Origin: Sphingobacterium hungaricum
Lineage (GTDB): Bacteria; Bacteroidota; Bacteroidia; Sphingobacteriales; Sphingobacteriaceae
NCBI RefSeq assembly: GCF_015210005.1
Contig: NZ_MU158698.1
Span: 558,001-622,000, forward strand
DNA: 64,000 nt
Direction: 5' to 3'
Below, in pieces: positions 23,919 to 33,596 of the stretch. The position numbers and the translations under genes were made by a program. Each line of letters opens with the position of its first letter. Position 1 is the first letter of the stretch. The notes beneath the pieces are model-generated. The model saw nothing but the letters and a program-made list of their open reading frames with translations. It had not been told where the DNA came from and made no database searches.

Positions 23919-25757
23919 TTAAATGATGCCGTGCAAGGATGCTCCTTTTGCGCCCAACTGTTCTACACGTTTCTCTACAGTTTCATCTTTGATTAATGCC
24001 GGGGCATGGTGAGGTTTCGTACGCGCATCGATAATAAGCGGACCCTTGCATCCCCAATGTTTAAACTCCGTAAAGCTATCCACACCATAAATATCATATG
24101 CCGGATTGCTTCGAGTGAAGGTCACCCAGACAAAGTTATCGCTATTTTTAGCTGTAAATTCTGCATCGTCAGCCAAAACAATCAATTTAATTCCGTTCCA
24201 ATCGGTATCGCGACATGCTTTTTTCCATTCCTCGACCTTCAGTTGCTCGGCCTCATAGGATTCAAATGCAACACCATCCAAAACCAAAACGCCTGGCAAG
24301 GCCAGTTTTGCATGCTGAAAAGGTCTAGGCAAATCGAATTGAGCTGTTATTTCTTTGAGCAAATCAACTTTCTTGTCTCCTACTGCCGCGAAAACTACTT
24401 TGGAACCGGCATTCAATCCGTCTCCAGTATAATCTAGCGTATCGATTGTTGTTTTTGTCTGGAAATGAACATCTCTAGTCCAATCAATGCGCTCAAGCAT
24501 ATGTGAAAGAAAACTTTCAACATCATGGATATTTAAAGCAGGGTTATCTTGTTGCGAAGCAATAAAAAGATATTTTGCTAAGCTCAATTGATTTTTTCCT
24601 AAAATCTGATTTGCAATCGTCAATAATTCCTGAGGACGCTCAACTTTCTGATAAGGCGTATAGCGCTCGCTTCCGATTGCGAAGAGCAAAGGGTGAACAC
24701 CCGCTGCATCAACAGCATGAACTGCATGCAAGCCATTGATTTCTTTCGGAATCGCACTTCCTGTAATTTCATGAATCAACGCGCCAAAGCTGGTATCTTC
24801 TTGTGGAGGACGGCCCACAACTGTAAAAGACCAAATCGGATTTTGACGGTGATAGACTTTATGCACCTTCATCAGCGGAAATGGATGAACCAAACTATAA
24901 TAGCCAATATGATCGCCAAAAGGCCCTTCTGGTTTATTTTCATTTGGATAGACCGTTCCGGTAATGACAAAATCTGCATCGGATGAAATGCAAAATCCTT
25001 CATCATCATAAAAATAACGAAAGCGTCGATTTCCTAGGGTTCCTGCAAAGATCATTTCTGATAAACCTTCGGGCAACGGCATTACCGCCGACAATGGATG
25101 CGATGGCGGACCACCTACGAAAATACTTACTTTCAATGGACGGCCTAACTCATTGGCTTTGGTTTGATGCACCCCGATCCCTCGATGCAATTGATAATGC
25201 AATCCGATCTCTTCATTCGGAATGTATTCATTTCCCGAAAGCTGAATACGGTACATGCCCAAATTAGCACCCATGATTCCTGGCTTATCCACGTCTTCAG
25301 AATAGACTTGAGGCATGGTCACAAATGCGCCGCCATCCATAGGCCAGTTTACGATCTGAGGCAATTCGGTAATTTTAGTCTGTCCATACAGAATCGGTGA
25401 GCCTGCCCGCTTTTTCCAAGGCAAAGCACCAAGAGCGACTAAGGAAGAACCCACGTAATTAAATGGATTTTTCAAAACGGACATGGGATCCATTTTCACA
25501 TCAACCAATTTTTTGACGTGATCTAAGGTATCGCGGAACATAAATTTAGAACGGTCAAGCGTTCCGAACAGATTAGATACAGCAGGAAATTTCGAACCTT
25601 TGATGTTTTCGAAATACAAAGCCGGCCCTTGCTGATCATAAACCCGCATGTGAATGGCCGCCATTTCCAGATAAGGGTCGACTTCTTCTTTAATCCGTAC
25701 TAAATGTCCATGTTTTTCTAAATCAGCAACGCAAGCTGCCAAACTTTTATATCCCAT
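23919..25757 (-). CDS. UbiD-family decarboxylase, probable menaquinone (futalosine) pathway enzyme
   Basis: The 612-residue protein is a long UbiD-type prenyl-FMN-dependent decarboxylase. Visible blocks are FVTMPQVYSEDVDKPGIMGA, YRIQLSGNEYIPNEEIGLHY, VSIFVGGPPSHPLSAVMPLP and EGPFGDHIGYYSL; the last contains a conserved active-site region. The size and sequence fit the menaquinone-biosynthesis decarboxylase subgroup rather than UbiD of ubiquinone synthesis, in agreement with the presence of mqnC at 0.6-1.7 kb. It would remove the carboxyl group of a dihydroxynaphthoate-type intermediate. No ubiX-like gene is in the window. A Rossmann protein gene precedes it by 67 bases on the same strand. Confidence 0.88.
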   Translation of the reverse strand: MGYKSLAACVADLEKHGHLVRIKEEVDPYLEMAAIHMRVYDQQGPALYFENIKGSKFPAVSNLFGTLDRSKFMFRDTLDHVKKLVDVKMDPMSVLKNPFNYVGSSLVALGALPWKKRAGSPILYGQTKITELPQIVNWPMDGGAFVTMPQVYSEDVDKPGIMGANLGMYRIQLSGNEYIPNEEIGLHYQLHRGIGVHQTKANELGRPLKVSIFVGGPPSHPLSAVMPLPEGLSEMIFAGTLGNRRFRYFYDDEGFCISSDADFVITGTVYPNENKPEGPFGDHIGYYSLVHPFPLMKVHKVYHRQNPIWSFTVVGRPPQEDTSFGALIHEITGSAIPKEINGLHAVHAVDAAGVHPLLFAIGSERYTPYQKVERPQELLTIANQILGKNQLSLAKYLFIASQQDNPALNIHDVESFLSHMLERIDWTRDVHFQTKTTIDTLDYTGDGLNAGSKVVFAAVGDKKVDLLKEITAQFDLPRPFQHAKLALPGVLVLDGVAFESYEAEQLKVEEWKKACRDTDWNGIKLIVLADDAEFTAKNSDNFVWVTFTRSNPAYDIYGVDSFTEFKHWGCKGPLIIDARTKPHHAPALIKDETVEKRVEQLGAKGASLHGII

Positions 25758-25824
25758 TTTTTGTTAGCTAATGATTACAAAAATAGCATAATATTTAATT
25801 AGGACGGGATTTCGGATTGTATGG

Positions 25825-26694
25825 TTAACAATCTGTGCGTATCGTGTGAGAAATGGGCGTAAAATGAAATGGTATTTTTTTGACCCAAACTGTATTATCT
25901 ATCGGGTATTCGAATTTCATTAAACGATTGAACTCCATATAGTCTTCACCATTGACCAGATGGTAACGTTTGTGGATCAAATCCAAAATAAATTTAGGTA
26001 CATTAACTCCGTAGAATTTTGATTTTGGAGAGAAATACGTTGCGTAGATAGAAAAAAGCGATTGAAAAGTCATTTCTTTAGGACCGCCTAACTCTACCGT
26101 TTCGCGGGCAAAATAATCTTTCCAAGTAACCGTTTTAATAAATTTTAGGACATCTAAAACAGCGATTGGCCGGAAATTGATATTTGCCACTTTCTTAACA
26201 TAGGGCACATAAGAAAATTTCAAAAGGTTTTTGATGTAGGCATCAACAACCGAACCTTTTCCGATTGCCACGTTCTTTAAAACTATCGTATAATCGATTT
26301 CGCTTTCTTTAAACAGCTGTTCAATTATCGAGACGTAATTTTTGTCCATCAGCCTTGCAACGTAAACTAGACGCTTGCACTGATTAATCTTGATTAATTG
26401 GATGTAATTCTTTAGTGAAATGATTTCTAGATTAAGCGTTAACTTGTCTGAGAAATCATGTACTTGAGTGAAATAAAAAGCAATGTCTAGATTTTTCAAA
26501 TAAAAATCATCGTAAGACTTTCCCTTGCGGATCAAATCCACTTCATGCAATTCAGCCGTTGTTGACTCTTTGCTTCTAGAATTAAAGACGTTTAAATTGC
26601 GAACAATGCCGTTCACGGTAAATTCACTGTCTTGCAAATGGCTTGCCGCCCGACTCCCAAGATAAGTATTCAACCCGTTTATCAATACTTCCAT
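25825..26694 (-). CDS. NAD(P)-binding Rossmann-fold protein (atypical SDR/NmrA-like)
   Basis: The 289-residue product begins MEVLINGLNTYLGSRAASHL, a dinucleotide-binding loop in which the usual GxxGxxG is reduced to G-x5-G. It continues with HEVDLIRKG, LDIAFYFTQVHDFSD and CKRLVYVARLM, in the positions of the acidic, NAD-contacting and strand-4 motifs of atypical short-chain dehydrogenases. A clear YxxxK is not visible, so the protein may be a regulator or have lost catalysis. Similar proteins with an NmrA-like fold bind cofactor and act on lipids or quinones. It precedes the UbiD-family gene and diverges from the photolyase gene. Confidence 0.65.
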   Translation of the reverse strand: MEVLINGLNTYLGSRAASHLQDSEFTVNGIVRNLNVFNSRSKESTTAELHEVDLIRKGKSYDDFYLKNLDIAFYFTQVHDFSDKLTLNLEIISLKNYIQLIKINQCKRLVYVARLMDKNYVSIIEQLFKESEIDYTIVLKNVAIGKGSVVDAYIKNLLKFSYVPYVKKVANINFRPIAVLDVLKFIKTVTWKDYFARETVELGGPKEMTFQSLFSIYATYFSPKSKFYGVNVPKFILDLIHKRYHLVNGEDYMEFNRLMKFEYPIDNTVWVKKIPFHFTPISHTIRTDC

Positions 26695-26890
26695 TTTCTA
26701 ACAATTAGACTCAAGTTGATATTATTAAGTATTAACATTTCCTTTACACGAAAGTTTAATAAAAAACAAAATGTTACAAAACAGCTCATTTGGATATTTA
26801 GGGGGCTTAAGTTTAGGAGAAAAAGTGTCTCTACTATGTAAAAAGTCAAAATTAAACATAAAATATCTAGATTGGCAAAAGTTTAACAAG

Positions 26891-26898
26891 TATATTTG
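26891..26898 (+). promoter_or_regulatory. -7 element before photolyase gene
   Basis: TATATTTG fits TAnnTTTG; a TTG sits at 26872-26874 with a 16-nt spacer, shorter than ideal. Confidence 0.4.
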
Positions 26899-26940
26899 TA
26901 GATATTCATTATTTCTTGATTGTTAAGATAGTTTTCGTCT

Positions 26941-28200
26941 ATGGAAAAAAAAGTGATTCTTGTTTGGTTTCGGAATGATCTCAGGTTACATGATAACGAG
27001 ATCCTGCAGGAAGCTATTGATAAAGGATCTTTTATAATTCCTGTATACTGTTTTGACCCTAGGTATTTCACCAAAAACAAATTCAACAACCAAAATACAG
27101 GGCAAAAGAGAGCTCAATTTATTTTAGACAGTGTCCAAAACTTAAAAGACAACCTTCAAAAAATCGGAGGTGATTTATTACTGTGCACTGGTTTACCTGA
27201 AGAAATACTCCCTACAATCGCTGCCAAATACGATGTAGATGAGGTATATCATCATCGTGAAGTAGCATCAAGAGAAACCCAAATTTCTGAACAAGTTGAA
27301 GCAGCGCTTTGGGAAAGAAAGATCAATCTAAAGCATTTTATCGGTCATACTTTATACCATAAAGAAGATTTACCGTTCCCAATACGGGATATCCCAACAT
27401 CTTTTAATGCTTTTAAGAAAAAGATTGAACGAGAAAGTGCGGTTAGAAAACCATTAACTGCTCCCGAACAGATTACCGTCCCTCCTCATTTGGAAAAAAG
27501 CTCAGTTCCAACATTAGTGGAGCTAGGATTTATTGACAACGAACAGTCTGCAAATCGACTACATGGCGGAGAAGACGAAGGAATACGGCAATTAAGGATT
27601 ATTGTCGACCCGAAATACAGCGGATTATACGACTACACCTTGTTGTCACCATACATCGCGAACGGCTGTCTTTCGCCAATTTTGGTATACCATACCATTC
27701 ATACATCGGCATTAAGTCAAAATAAAATGCGTTTCACCAAAATAAGCAACCGTTTATTATGGCGAGATTATTTTCGCTTTATGTTAAAGAAATACCCAAA
27801 TGTTTTCTTTAAAATTAACGCTGCTTCTAAAACGGCGAAGTACACAGATGCTGAATTAAACGATTCGATCAGCTGGACAGAAGCAACTACAGGAATAGAA
27901 ATAATTGACCAATCGATATTAAAATTGAAAAGGACGGGCAACCTACCTTATCATTTAAGAGAAATATTGGCCACATATTTATTAAAAGAGCTTCGGATAA
28001 ATTGGCTTGTCGGTGCTTCGTTTTTCGAAGAGCATTTGATTGATTTCAATCCATCTACTGAGTACGGCTATTGGGCGCATGTTGCAGGAGTCGGAACGAG
28101 TGAGAAAGACAACACGACTTTAGGCTGGCAGGATTTAATTTCAAAGTATTATCCCAAAGGAATCGCTTTAGATATTTCTGAAGCCGAGCCCACAAATTAA
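26941..28200 (+). CDS. Cryptochrome/photolyase family protein (DASH-like, divergent)
   Basis: A 419-residue flavoprotein of the photolyase/cryptochrome family. The N-terminal alpha/beta domain (VILVWFRNDLRLHDNEILQE, IPVYCFDPRYF) is intact. The FAD-binding half has YTLLSPYIANGCLSPI and LLWRDYFRFMLKKYPNVFFK. The region that normally reads WxxGxTGxPxVDAxMRxL and then NRxR is here WTEATTGIEIIDQSILKLKR and LPYHLREI, so several usual FAD-pocket residues differ. The C-terminus ends STEYGYWAHVAGVG followed by a short tail. The DASH assignment rests on overall size and motif order. Repair of UV lesions or blue-light sensing are both possible. Confidence 0.82.
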   Translation: MEKKVILVWFRNDLRLHDNEILQEAIDKGSFIIPVYCFDPRYFTKNKFNNQNTGQKRAQFILDSVQNLKDNLQKIGGDLLLCTGLPEEILPTIAAKYDVDEVYHHREVASRETQISEQVEAALWERKINLKHFIGHTLYHKEDLPFPIRDIPTSFNAFKKKIERESAVRKPLTAPEQITVPPHLEKSSVPTLVELGFIDNEQSANRLHGGEDEGIRQLRIIVDPKYSGLYDYTLLSPYIANGCLSPILVYHTIHTSALSQNKMRFTKISNRLLWRDYFRFMLKKYPNVFFKINAASKTAKYTDAELNDSISWTEATTGIEIIDQSILKLKRTGNLPYHLREILATYLLKELRINWLVGASFFEEHLIDFNPSTEYGYWAHVAGVGTSEKDNTTLGWQDLISKYYPKGIALDISEAEPTN

Positions 28201-28326
28201 CATCTCTTAACACTTTCGGGAATTCATTCCATCGGGTAGGCTTTAATTTCAAAAAATTAAAACCTAAATCGCATAAATTCGTTGTAATAAATGGGAATTC
28301 GTGCTTTCAAACTCTATTATTATTCC

Positions 28327-28334
28327 TAACTTTG
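28327..28334 (+). promoter_or_regulatory. -7 element before sucA
   Basis: TAACTTTG fits TAnnTTTG and lies 26 bases before the sucA ATG; no good -33 TTG is present. Confidence 0.4.
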
Positions 28335-28360
28335 GCAAAAAAAATACTACACACTTCCAA

Positions 28361-31099
28361 ATGGATAAATTGACATATTTGAGTAACGCTGATTCGAGCT
28401 ACATCGATGGGTTATATCAAGCTTACAAACAAGATCCAAATTCCGTAGATTTCGGATGGCAAAAATTTTTCGAAGGATTCGATTTTGGTCAAACCAATTC
28501 AGACAATCCTAATTTTGCAGACGCTCAGACCTCTGAGCACGCGATTAAAGAAATAAATGTATTAAACATGATTCACGGCTACCGTGATCGTGGTCATTTA
28601 TTTACACACACAAATCCAGTTCGCGAACGCAGAAAATATTACCCGGGAAAAGAACTTGAAACATTTGGCCTTTCAGAGGCAGATATGGATACAGTTTTTA
28701 ATGCTGGTGTTGAAGTTGGCTTAGGCCCTGCAACCCTGCGAGACATCCGTCAGCTAATCGAAGACACGTATTGCACATCCATTGGAGCTGAGTTCAAATA
28801 CATCCGTAATCCAGAAAAAATTAAGTGGCTTCAGGATAAAATGGAAAAAGAGCGCAACAAGCCTCATTATTCCAAAGACCTTAAGAAAAGAATTTTAAAT
28901 AAATTAAATAAAGCTGTTGTTTTCGAAAGCTTTCTTGGAACTAAATTTTTGGGCCAAAAACGCTTTTCATTAGAAGGAGCAGAAAGCTTAATTCCTGCTT
29001 TGGATTCGGTAATCCAAATCGGAGCAGATTTAGGCATTGAAGAGTTTGTGATTGGAATGGCTCATCGTGGCCGTTTGAATGTACTGACAAACATCATGGG
29101 TAAATCTTACCAAACTATTTTTTCAGAATTTGAAGGAAAAATGTTTGAGGAAGATCCAGAAATTCAATTTGGCGGTGACGTAAAATACCATTTAGGTTTT
29201 TCTACAGATATCAAAACGGACAAAGGTCAAGATATTCATTTGAGCCTTGCTCCTAACCCTTCGCATTTGGAAACAGTGGATCCAATTGTTGAAGGAATGG
29301 TTCGTTCTAAAATTGACATGAAATATGAAGGAGACGAAGATAAAATCGCTCCGATCTTGATTCATGGTGATGCGGCAATTGCTGGTCAAGGTGTTGTTTA
29401 TGAAGTAAGCCAGATGTCTAAGCTGGAAGGCTATAGAACTGGTGGAACAATCCACATCGTCATCAACAACCAAGTTGGTTTCACAACTAATTATAAAGAT
29501 GCTCGTTCAAGCACATATTGTACGGATGTTGCTAAAATAACTTCTTCACCAGTATTCCACGTAAATGGAGACGATGCGGAAGCTGTTGTTTATGCAATTA
29601 ACTTAGCAGTAGAATACCGTCAGAAATACAACACAGACGTATACATCGATTTATTATGTTACCGTCGTTTCGGTCATAATGAGGCAGACGAACCTAAATT
29701 CACGCAACCTTTGTTGTATAAAGCAATTGAGAAGCATCCAAATCCAAAAGAAGTGTATGCTAAAAAACTGATTGATGAAGGTTCTATCGATAAAGAATAT
29801 TCTAAAGAAATAGAAAAAGAATTTAAAGATGCGCTTCAGAAGGATTTAGATAAAGCTAAGCAAGCGGTATCCCTGACAGATGACATTCCTATGTTTGCTG
29901 GTGGATGGAAAGGTTTGCGCCCTTCTAAAAAAGGCGATGCATTTGCTCCAGTAGATACGAAAGTTTCGAAAAAAACTTTCTTAGAATTGGCGAAAGAAAT
30001 TACGACGCTTCCTAAAGAAAAGAAATTCTTCAGAAAAATCTCCAAATTATTCGAAGACCGCGCTGCAATGATCGGAAAAGATTCTTACGATTGGGCGATG
30101 GGCGAATTAATGGCTTATGCAACGTTGTTGGATGAAGGAAAACGCGTACGTATCTCAGGTCAGGATGTACAACGTGGAACATTTTCCCACAGACATGCTG
30201 TACTTACATTAGAAGATTCAGAAGAAAAATACATTCCTTTAGCGCAAGTGAATGGTGGAGATAAGTTTAATATTTACAACTCTCTATTATCAGAATATGC
30301 GGTTTTAGGTTTCGAATATGGTTATTCATCTGTCAACCCACAATCATTGACGATTTGGGAAGCACAATTCGGAGATTTCTATAATGGTGCTCAAATCATT
30401 GTGGACCAATATTTATCAAGTGCAGAAACGAAATGGCGCCGTTCAAACGGATTGGTCATGATGCTGCCTCACGGAATGGAAGGTCAAGGTCCAGAGCACT
30501 CTTCGGCACGCATCGAGCGTTTCTTAGAATTGTGTGCTAATGACAATTTGATTTTAGCAAACTGTACAACACCTGCAAATTATTTCCACTTATTACGCCG
30601 TCAGCTTGTTCGTGATTTCCGCAAACCGTTGGTTGTTTTCACACCAAAAAGTTTGTTGCGCCATCCGAAAGTAGTTTCGCCAATCAAAGATTTCACAGGG
30701 GCAGAATTCCAAGAAGTTATCGATGACGCATCTGTAAAAGCTGCTTCAGTAAAACGTGTATTGTTCTGTTCTGGTAAAATATATTATGATTTATTAGAAA
30801 AACAACAAGCGGATAAACGTACGGATGTTGCTATTGTTCGTTTAGAGCAGTTGTTCCCAATTCCTACGCAACAGTTAGAAGCTATCCATAAAAAATACAG
30901 CAAAGCGACTGAATTTATCTGGGTTCAGGAAGAGAATGAAAACATGGGACCTTGGCCGTTTTACTGCCGTAAACTTAGAAAAACAAATCTTGAGTTTACC
31001 GACTTTATTGCTCGCCAAGAAAGCGGAAGTACGGCAACAGGATATAGCAAAAAACATGCTGTACAACAGGAAACTATTATCAATAAATCATTTGAATAA
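28361..31099 (+). CDS. sucA: 2-oxoglutarate dehydrogenase E1 component
   Basis: The 912-residue thiamine-diphosphate enzyme decarboxylates 2-oxoglutarate in the TCA cycle. The start at 28361 (MDKLTYLSNADSSYIDGLYQ) matches the usual N-terminal E2-binding peptide; an upstream in-frame start at 28301 overlaps the promoter. Blocks seen: VIGMAHRGRLNVLTNIMGK, ThDP-binding LIHGDAAIAGQGVVYEV and VIVINNQVGFTT-like TIHIVINNQVGFTT, RRFGHNEADEPKFTQP, and in the transketolase-like half RISGQDVQRGTFSHRHAVL and LPHGMEGQGPEHSSARIERF. All are intact. sucB follows after 58 bases, and both end at a common terminator. Confidence 0.97.
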   Translation: MDKLTYLSNADSSYIDGLYQAYKQDPNSVDFGWQKFFEGFDFGQTNSDNPNFADAQTSEHAIKEINVLNMIHGYRDRGHLFTHTNPVRERRKYYPGKELETFGLSEADMDTVFNAGVEVGLGPATLRDIRQLIEDTYCTSIGAEFKYIRNPEKIKWLQDKMEKERNKPHYSKDLKKRILNKLNKAVVFESFLGTKFLGQKRFSLEGAESLIPALDSVIQIGADLGIEEFVIGMAHRGRLNVLTNIMGKSYQTIFSEFEGKMFEEDPEIQFGGDVKYHLGFSTDIKTDKGQDIHLSLAPNPSHLETVDPIVEGMVRSKIDMKYEGDEDKIAPILIHGDAAIAGQGVVYEVSQMSKLEGYRTGGTIHIVINNQVGFTTNYKDARSSTYCTDVAKITSSPVFHVNGDDAEAVVYAINLAVEYRQKYNTDVYIDLLCYRRFGHNEADEPKFTQPLLYKAIEKHPNPKEVYAKKLIDEGSIDKEYSKEIEKEFKDALQKDLDKAKQAVSLTDDIPMFAGGWKGLRPSKKGDAFAPVDTKVSKKTFLELAKEITTLPKEKKFFRKISKLFEDRAAMIGKDSYDWAMGELMAYATLLDEGKRVRISGQDVQRGTFSHRHAVLTLEDSEEKYIPLAQVNGGDKFNIYNSLLSEYAVLGFEYGYSSVNPQSLTIWEAQFGDFYNGAQIIVDQYLSSAETKWRRSNGLVMMLPHGMEGQGPEHSSARIERFLELCANDNLILANCTTPANYFHLLRRQLVRDFRKPLVVFTPKSLLRHPKVVSPIKDFTGAEFQEVIDDASVKAASVKRVLFCSGKIYYDLLEKQQADKRTDVAIVRLEQLFPIPTQQLEAIHKKYSKATEFIWVQEENENMGPWPFYCRKLRKTNLEFTDFIARQESGSTATGYSKKHAVQQETIINKSFE

Positions 31100-31157
31100 C
31101 TAAAAAACATTATTATCTTCAAAAAGATATCACTGTTTGTAAAAAATAAATATAGCT

Positions 31158-32402
31158 ATGAGCTTAGAAATTAAAGTACCTACCGTAGGAGAATCAATTA
31201 CAGAAGTTACCCTTGCACAATGGTTGAAGCAAGATGGTGATTATGTGGAAATGGATGAAAACATTGCTGAATTAGAATCCGATAAAGCAACATTTGAATT
31301 GCCAGCTGAAAAAGCCGGAATTTTAAAAATCATTGCTCAGGAAGGTGATACATTGGAAATTGGCGCTGTTGTTTGTACAATCGAAGATGGTGAAGCGCCT
31401 TCAGGCGATAAAGCTGAATCAAAAGAAGCTCCGAAAGAAGATACAGCGAAAGCTGAAACAAGCGCTCCAGCGAAACAAGAAGCTAGTGAAGACGAAAGCT
31501 CATACGCTGCCGGAACTGCTTCTCCTGCTGCCGCGAAAATATTGAGAGAAAAAGGAATCGATGCTTCTTCGATCAAAGGAACAGGCAAAGACGGACGCAT
31601 CACAAAAGAAGATGCGGAGAAAGCGCAAGTTCAAGCTGCTGCAAAACCTCAAGCAAAAGCGGAAGCTCCTAAAGCTGCTGCTGCAGTTTCTAATCCAGGT
31701 GAGCGCAACGAACGCCGTGAGAAAATGACTTCTTTGCGCAAAACAATTGCTAAACGATTAGTGGCAGTAAAAAATGAAACAGCGATGTTGACTACATTTA
31801 ATGAAGTGAACATGCAGCCGATCATGGACTTACGCGCTAAATACAAAGATACTTTTAAAGAAAAACACGGAATCGGCCTTGGATTTATGTCCTTCTTCAC
31901 AAAAGCTGTAACTACAGCTTTGAAAGAATGGCCTGCTGTCAATGCGCGCATAGAAGAAAATGAAATTGTTTATTCTGATTTCGTCGATATTTCCATCGCA
32001 GTTTCTGCGCCTAAAGGATTGGTTGTTCCAATTATTCGCAATGCTGAATCATTGCCTTTGTATGGCATTGAAAAAGCAATCGCTGAATTAGCTGGAAAAG
32101 CGAAAGACAATAAATTGACAATCGACGAAATGACTGGCGGAACGTTCACGATTACCAATGGTGGAGTTTTCGGTTCGATGATGTCTACTCCGATTATCAA
32201 TGCTCCTCAATCAGCTATTTTAGGAATGCACAACATTATTCAGCGTCCAATTGCTGAAAATGGCCAGGTAGTTATTCGCCCAATGATGTATGTTGCGTTA
32301 TCGTATGATCACCGCATTATCGACGGACGTGAATCGGTAAGTTTCTTGGTTCGTGTAAAACAATTACTAGAAGACCCTGCTAGATTATTATTGGAGGTCT
32401 AA
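31158..32402 (+). CDS. sucB: Dihydrolipoyllysine-residue succinyltransferase (E2 of 2-oxoglutarate dehydrogenase)
   Basis: A 414-residue E2 enzyme. Residues 1-78 form the lipoyl domain with the lipoylated Lys in ESDKATFE. An Ala/Glu/Lys-rich linker leads to the E1/E3-binding domain at about 115-155 ([32 protein letters not shown]). A second linker is followed by the catalytic acyltransferase domain ([16 protein letters not shown] to [13 protein letters not shown]), with the catalytic His in the latter. It forms the core of the complex with SucA; the E3 gene is not here. The start ATG at 31158 is unambiguous. Confidence 0.97.
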   Translation: MSLEIKVPTVGESITEVTLAQWLKQDGDYVEMDENIAELESDKATFELPAEKAGILKIIAQEGDTLEIGAVVCTIEDGEAPSGDKAESKEAPKEDTAKAETSAPAKQEASEDESSYAAGTASPAAAKILREKGIDASSIKGTGKDGRITKEDAEKAQVQAAAKPQAKAEAPKAAAAVSNPGERNERREKMTSLRKTIAKRLVAVKNETAMLTTFNEVNMQPIMDLRAKYKDTFKEKHGIGLGFMSFFTKAVTTALKEWPAVNARIEENEIVYSDFVDISIAVSAPKGLVVPIIRNAESLPLYGIEKAIAELAGKAKDNKLTIDEMTGGTFTITNGGVFGSMMSTPIINAPQSAILGMHNIIQRPIAENGQVVIRPMMYVALSYDHRIIDGRESVSFLVRVKQLLEDPARLLLEV

Positions 32403-32427
32403 TTTAATCTTAAGTTAAAAATAGAGA

Positions 32428-32468
32428 AACGCTGCATAATTTATTTAATTTTGCAGCGTTCTTTTTTT
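32428..32468 (+). terminator. sucAB terminator
   Basis: AACGCTGCA pairs with TGCAGCGTT (32452-32460), followed by C and T7. Confidence 0.85.
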
Positions 32469-32576
32469 GGAGTAAAACTTAATATCACTTTTTTAAATGA
32501 AATTTAAATTTCCCTGACGAATTAGTTACATTTGAAATCTCTTAAACCCTTTGAAAAAAATGACAAAAACGTTTAC

Positions 32577-33596
32577 ATGTTGTTAAAGATTAAAAAACTT
32601 TGCCTTTTCTTTTTTTTAATAACAAGTGCTTCAACATACGCACAACAAGTGGACTGGAAAGTTGGCTTTCATGGTTTTGCGGATAACCGCGAATACTCCA
32701 AATCCAACCGATATCCGCAAACGATTTTCGGAGCGCGCATTTCTCCAGAAGTCGGCGTCGTCATCGATAGCATACACCGCATCGTAGGTGGCGCAAGCTA
32801 CCTTCAAGAATTTGGTTCCCGAAATTTTGAAAACTCACTCCGAGCGACACTATACTATCAATACAAAAATAAAGGTCTAGAATTTAATATTGGTGCATTC
32901 CCTCGACATACCTACGTTGAAGATTTTCCATTAGCTATATTATCCGACACCATCAATTATTACCAGCCCAACGTGGAAGGTATGTTGTTTAGGTATCAGA
33001 ATAAGCGATTTTTCCAACAATTGTGGATTGATTGGAATAGCCGTCAAACAGTGACTGAGCGTGAACAATTTAAAGTCGGTTTATCTGGAAATTTCAACAT
33101 TACGCCGATACTTTATTTCAAACACTACGCGATTCTTTGGCATAATGCCAAGGCAATGGAAGAGTTTGAGGGAGATAATATCCGCGACAATGGAGCGGTT
33201 TCCGCACATCTCGGACTAAATCTATCGAAGCGTGTTTGGCTAGATTCGCTGACCGTTCAGGCAGGAGGCATACTCAACTTTGATCGCCTTCGGTATGTGT
33301 ATGACTGGCGATTTCCCAGGGGCGTGCTCGCGGAAGTTTATGCTGAAAAGTTTAAAGTTTTTGTCCGCAACACATTTTATAAAGGACAATCATTAGCTAT
33401 TCCTTATGGTGATGTGTTTTATACTTCGAAACAATACAACCGATTGGATTTAGGATGGATTCCATTTCGCTACAAAAACCTAGAAGGTCGATTCACGGTC
33501 GCATTCCATTTCTCCGAAGGAGTAGTCGACAATCAGCAACAATTTATTCTTCGCTACACAATCGGCAATAAGTTATCTAAAAAAACAAAAACTTAA
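32577..33596 (+). CDS. Exported beta-barrel-like protein of unknown function
   Basis: A 339-residue product with a signal peptide from the ATG at 32577 (MLLKIKKLCLFFFLITSAST to YAQQ). A TTG in frame at 32532 is rejected because it lies in the -7 element TACATTTG (32527-32534). The mature protein is rich in Tyr, Phe and Asn with alternating hydrophobic strands (LRATLYYQYKNKGLEFNIGA, FTVAFHFSEGVV, QQFILRYTIGNKL), which suggests an outer-membrane barrel. No domain name can be given. Its stop overlaps by four bases the stop of the convergent sulfatase gene. Confidence 0.6.
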   Translation: MLLKIKKLCLFFFLITSASTYAQQVDWKVGFHGFADNREYSKSNRYPQTIFGARISPEVGVVIDSIHRIVGGASYLQEFGSRNFENSLRATLYYQYKNKGLEFNIGAFPRHTYVEDFPLAILSDTINYYQPNVEGMLFRYQNKRFFQQLWIDWNSRQTVTEREQFKVGLSGNFNITPILYFKHYAILWHNAKAMEEFEGDNIRDNGAVSAHLGLNLSKRVWLDSLTVQAGGILNFDRLRYVYDWRFPRGVLAEVYAEKFKVFVRNTFYKGQSLAIPYGDVFYTSKQYNRLDLGWIPFRYKNLEGRFTVAFHFSEGVVDNQQQFILRYTIGNKLSKKTKT

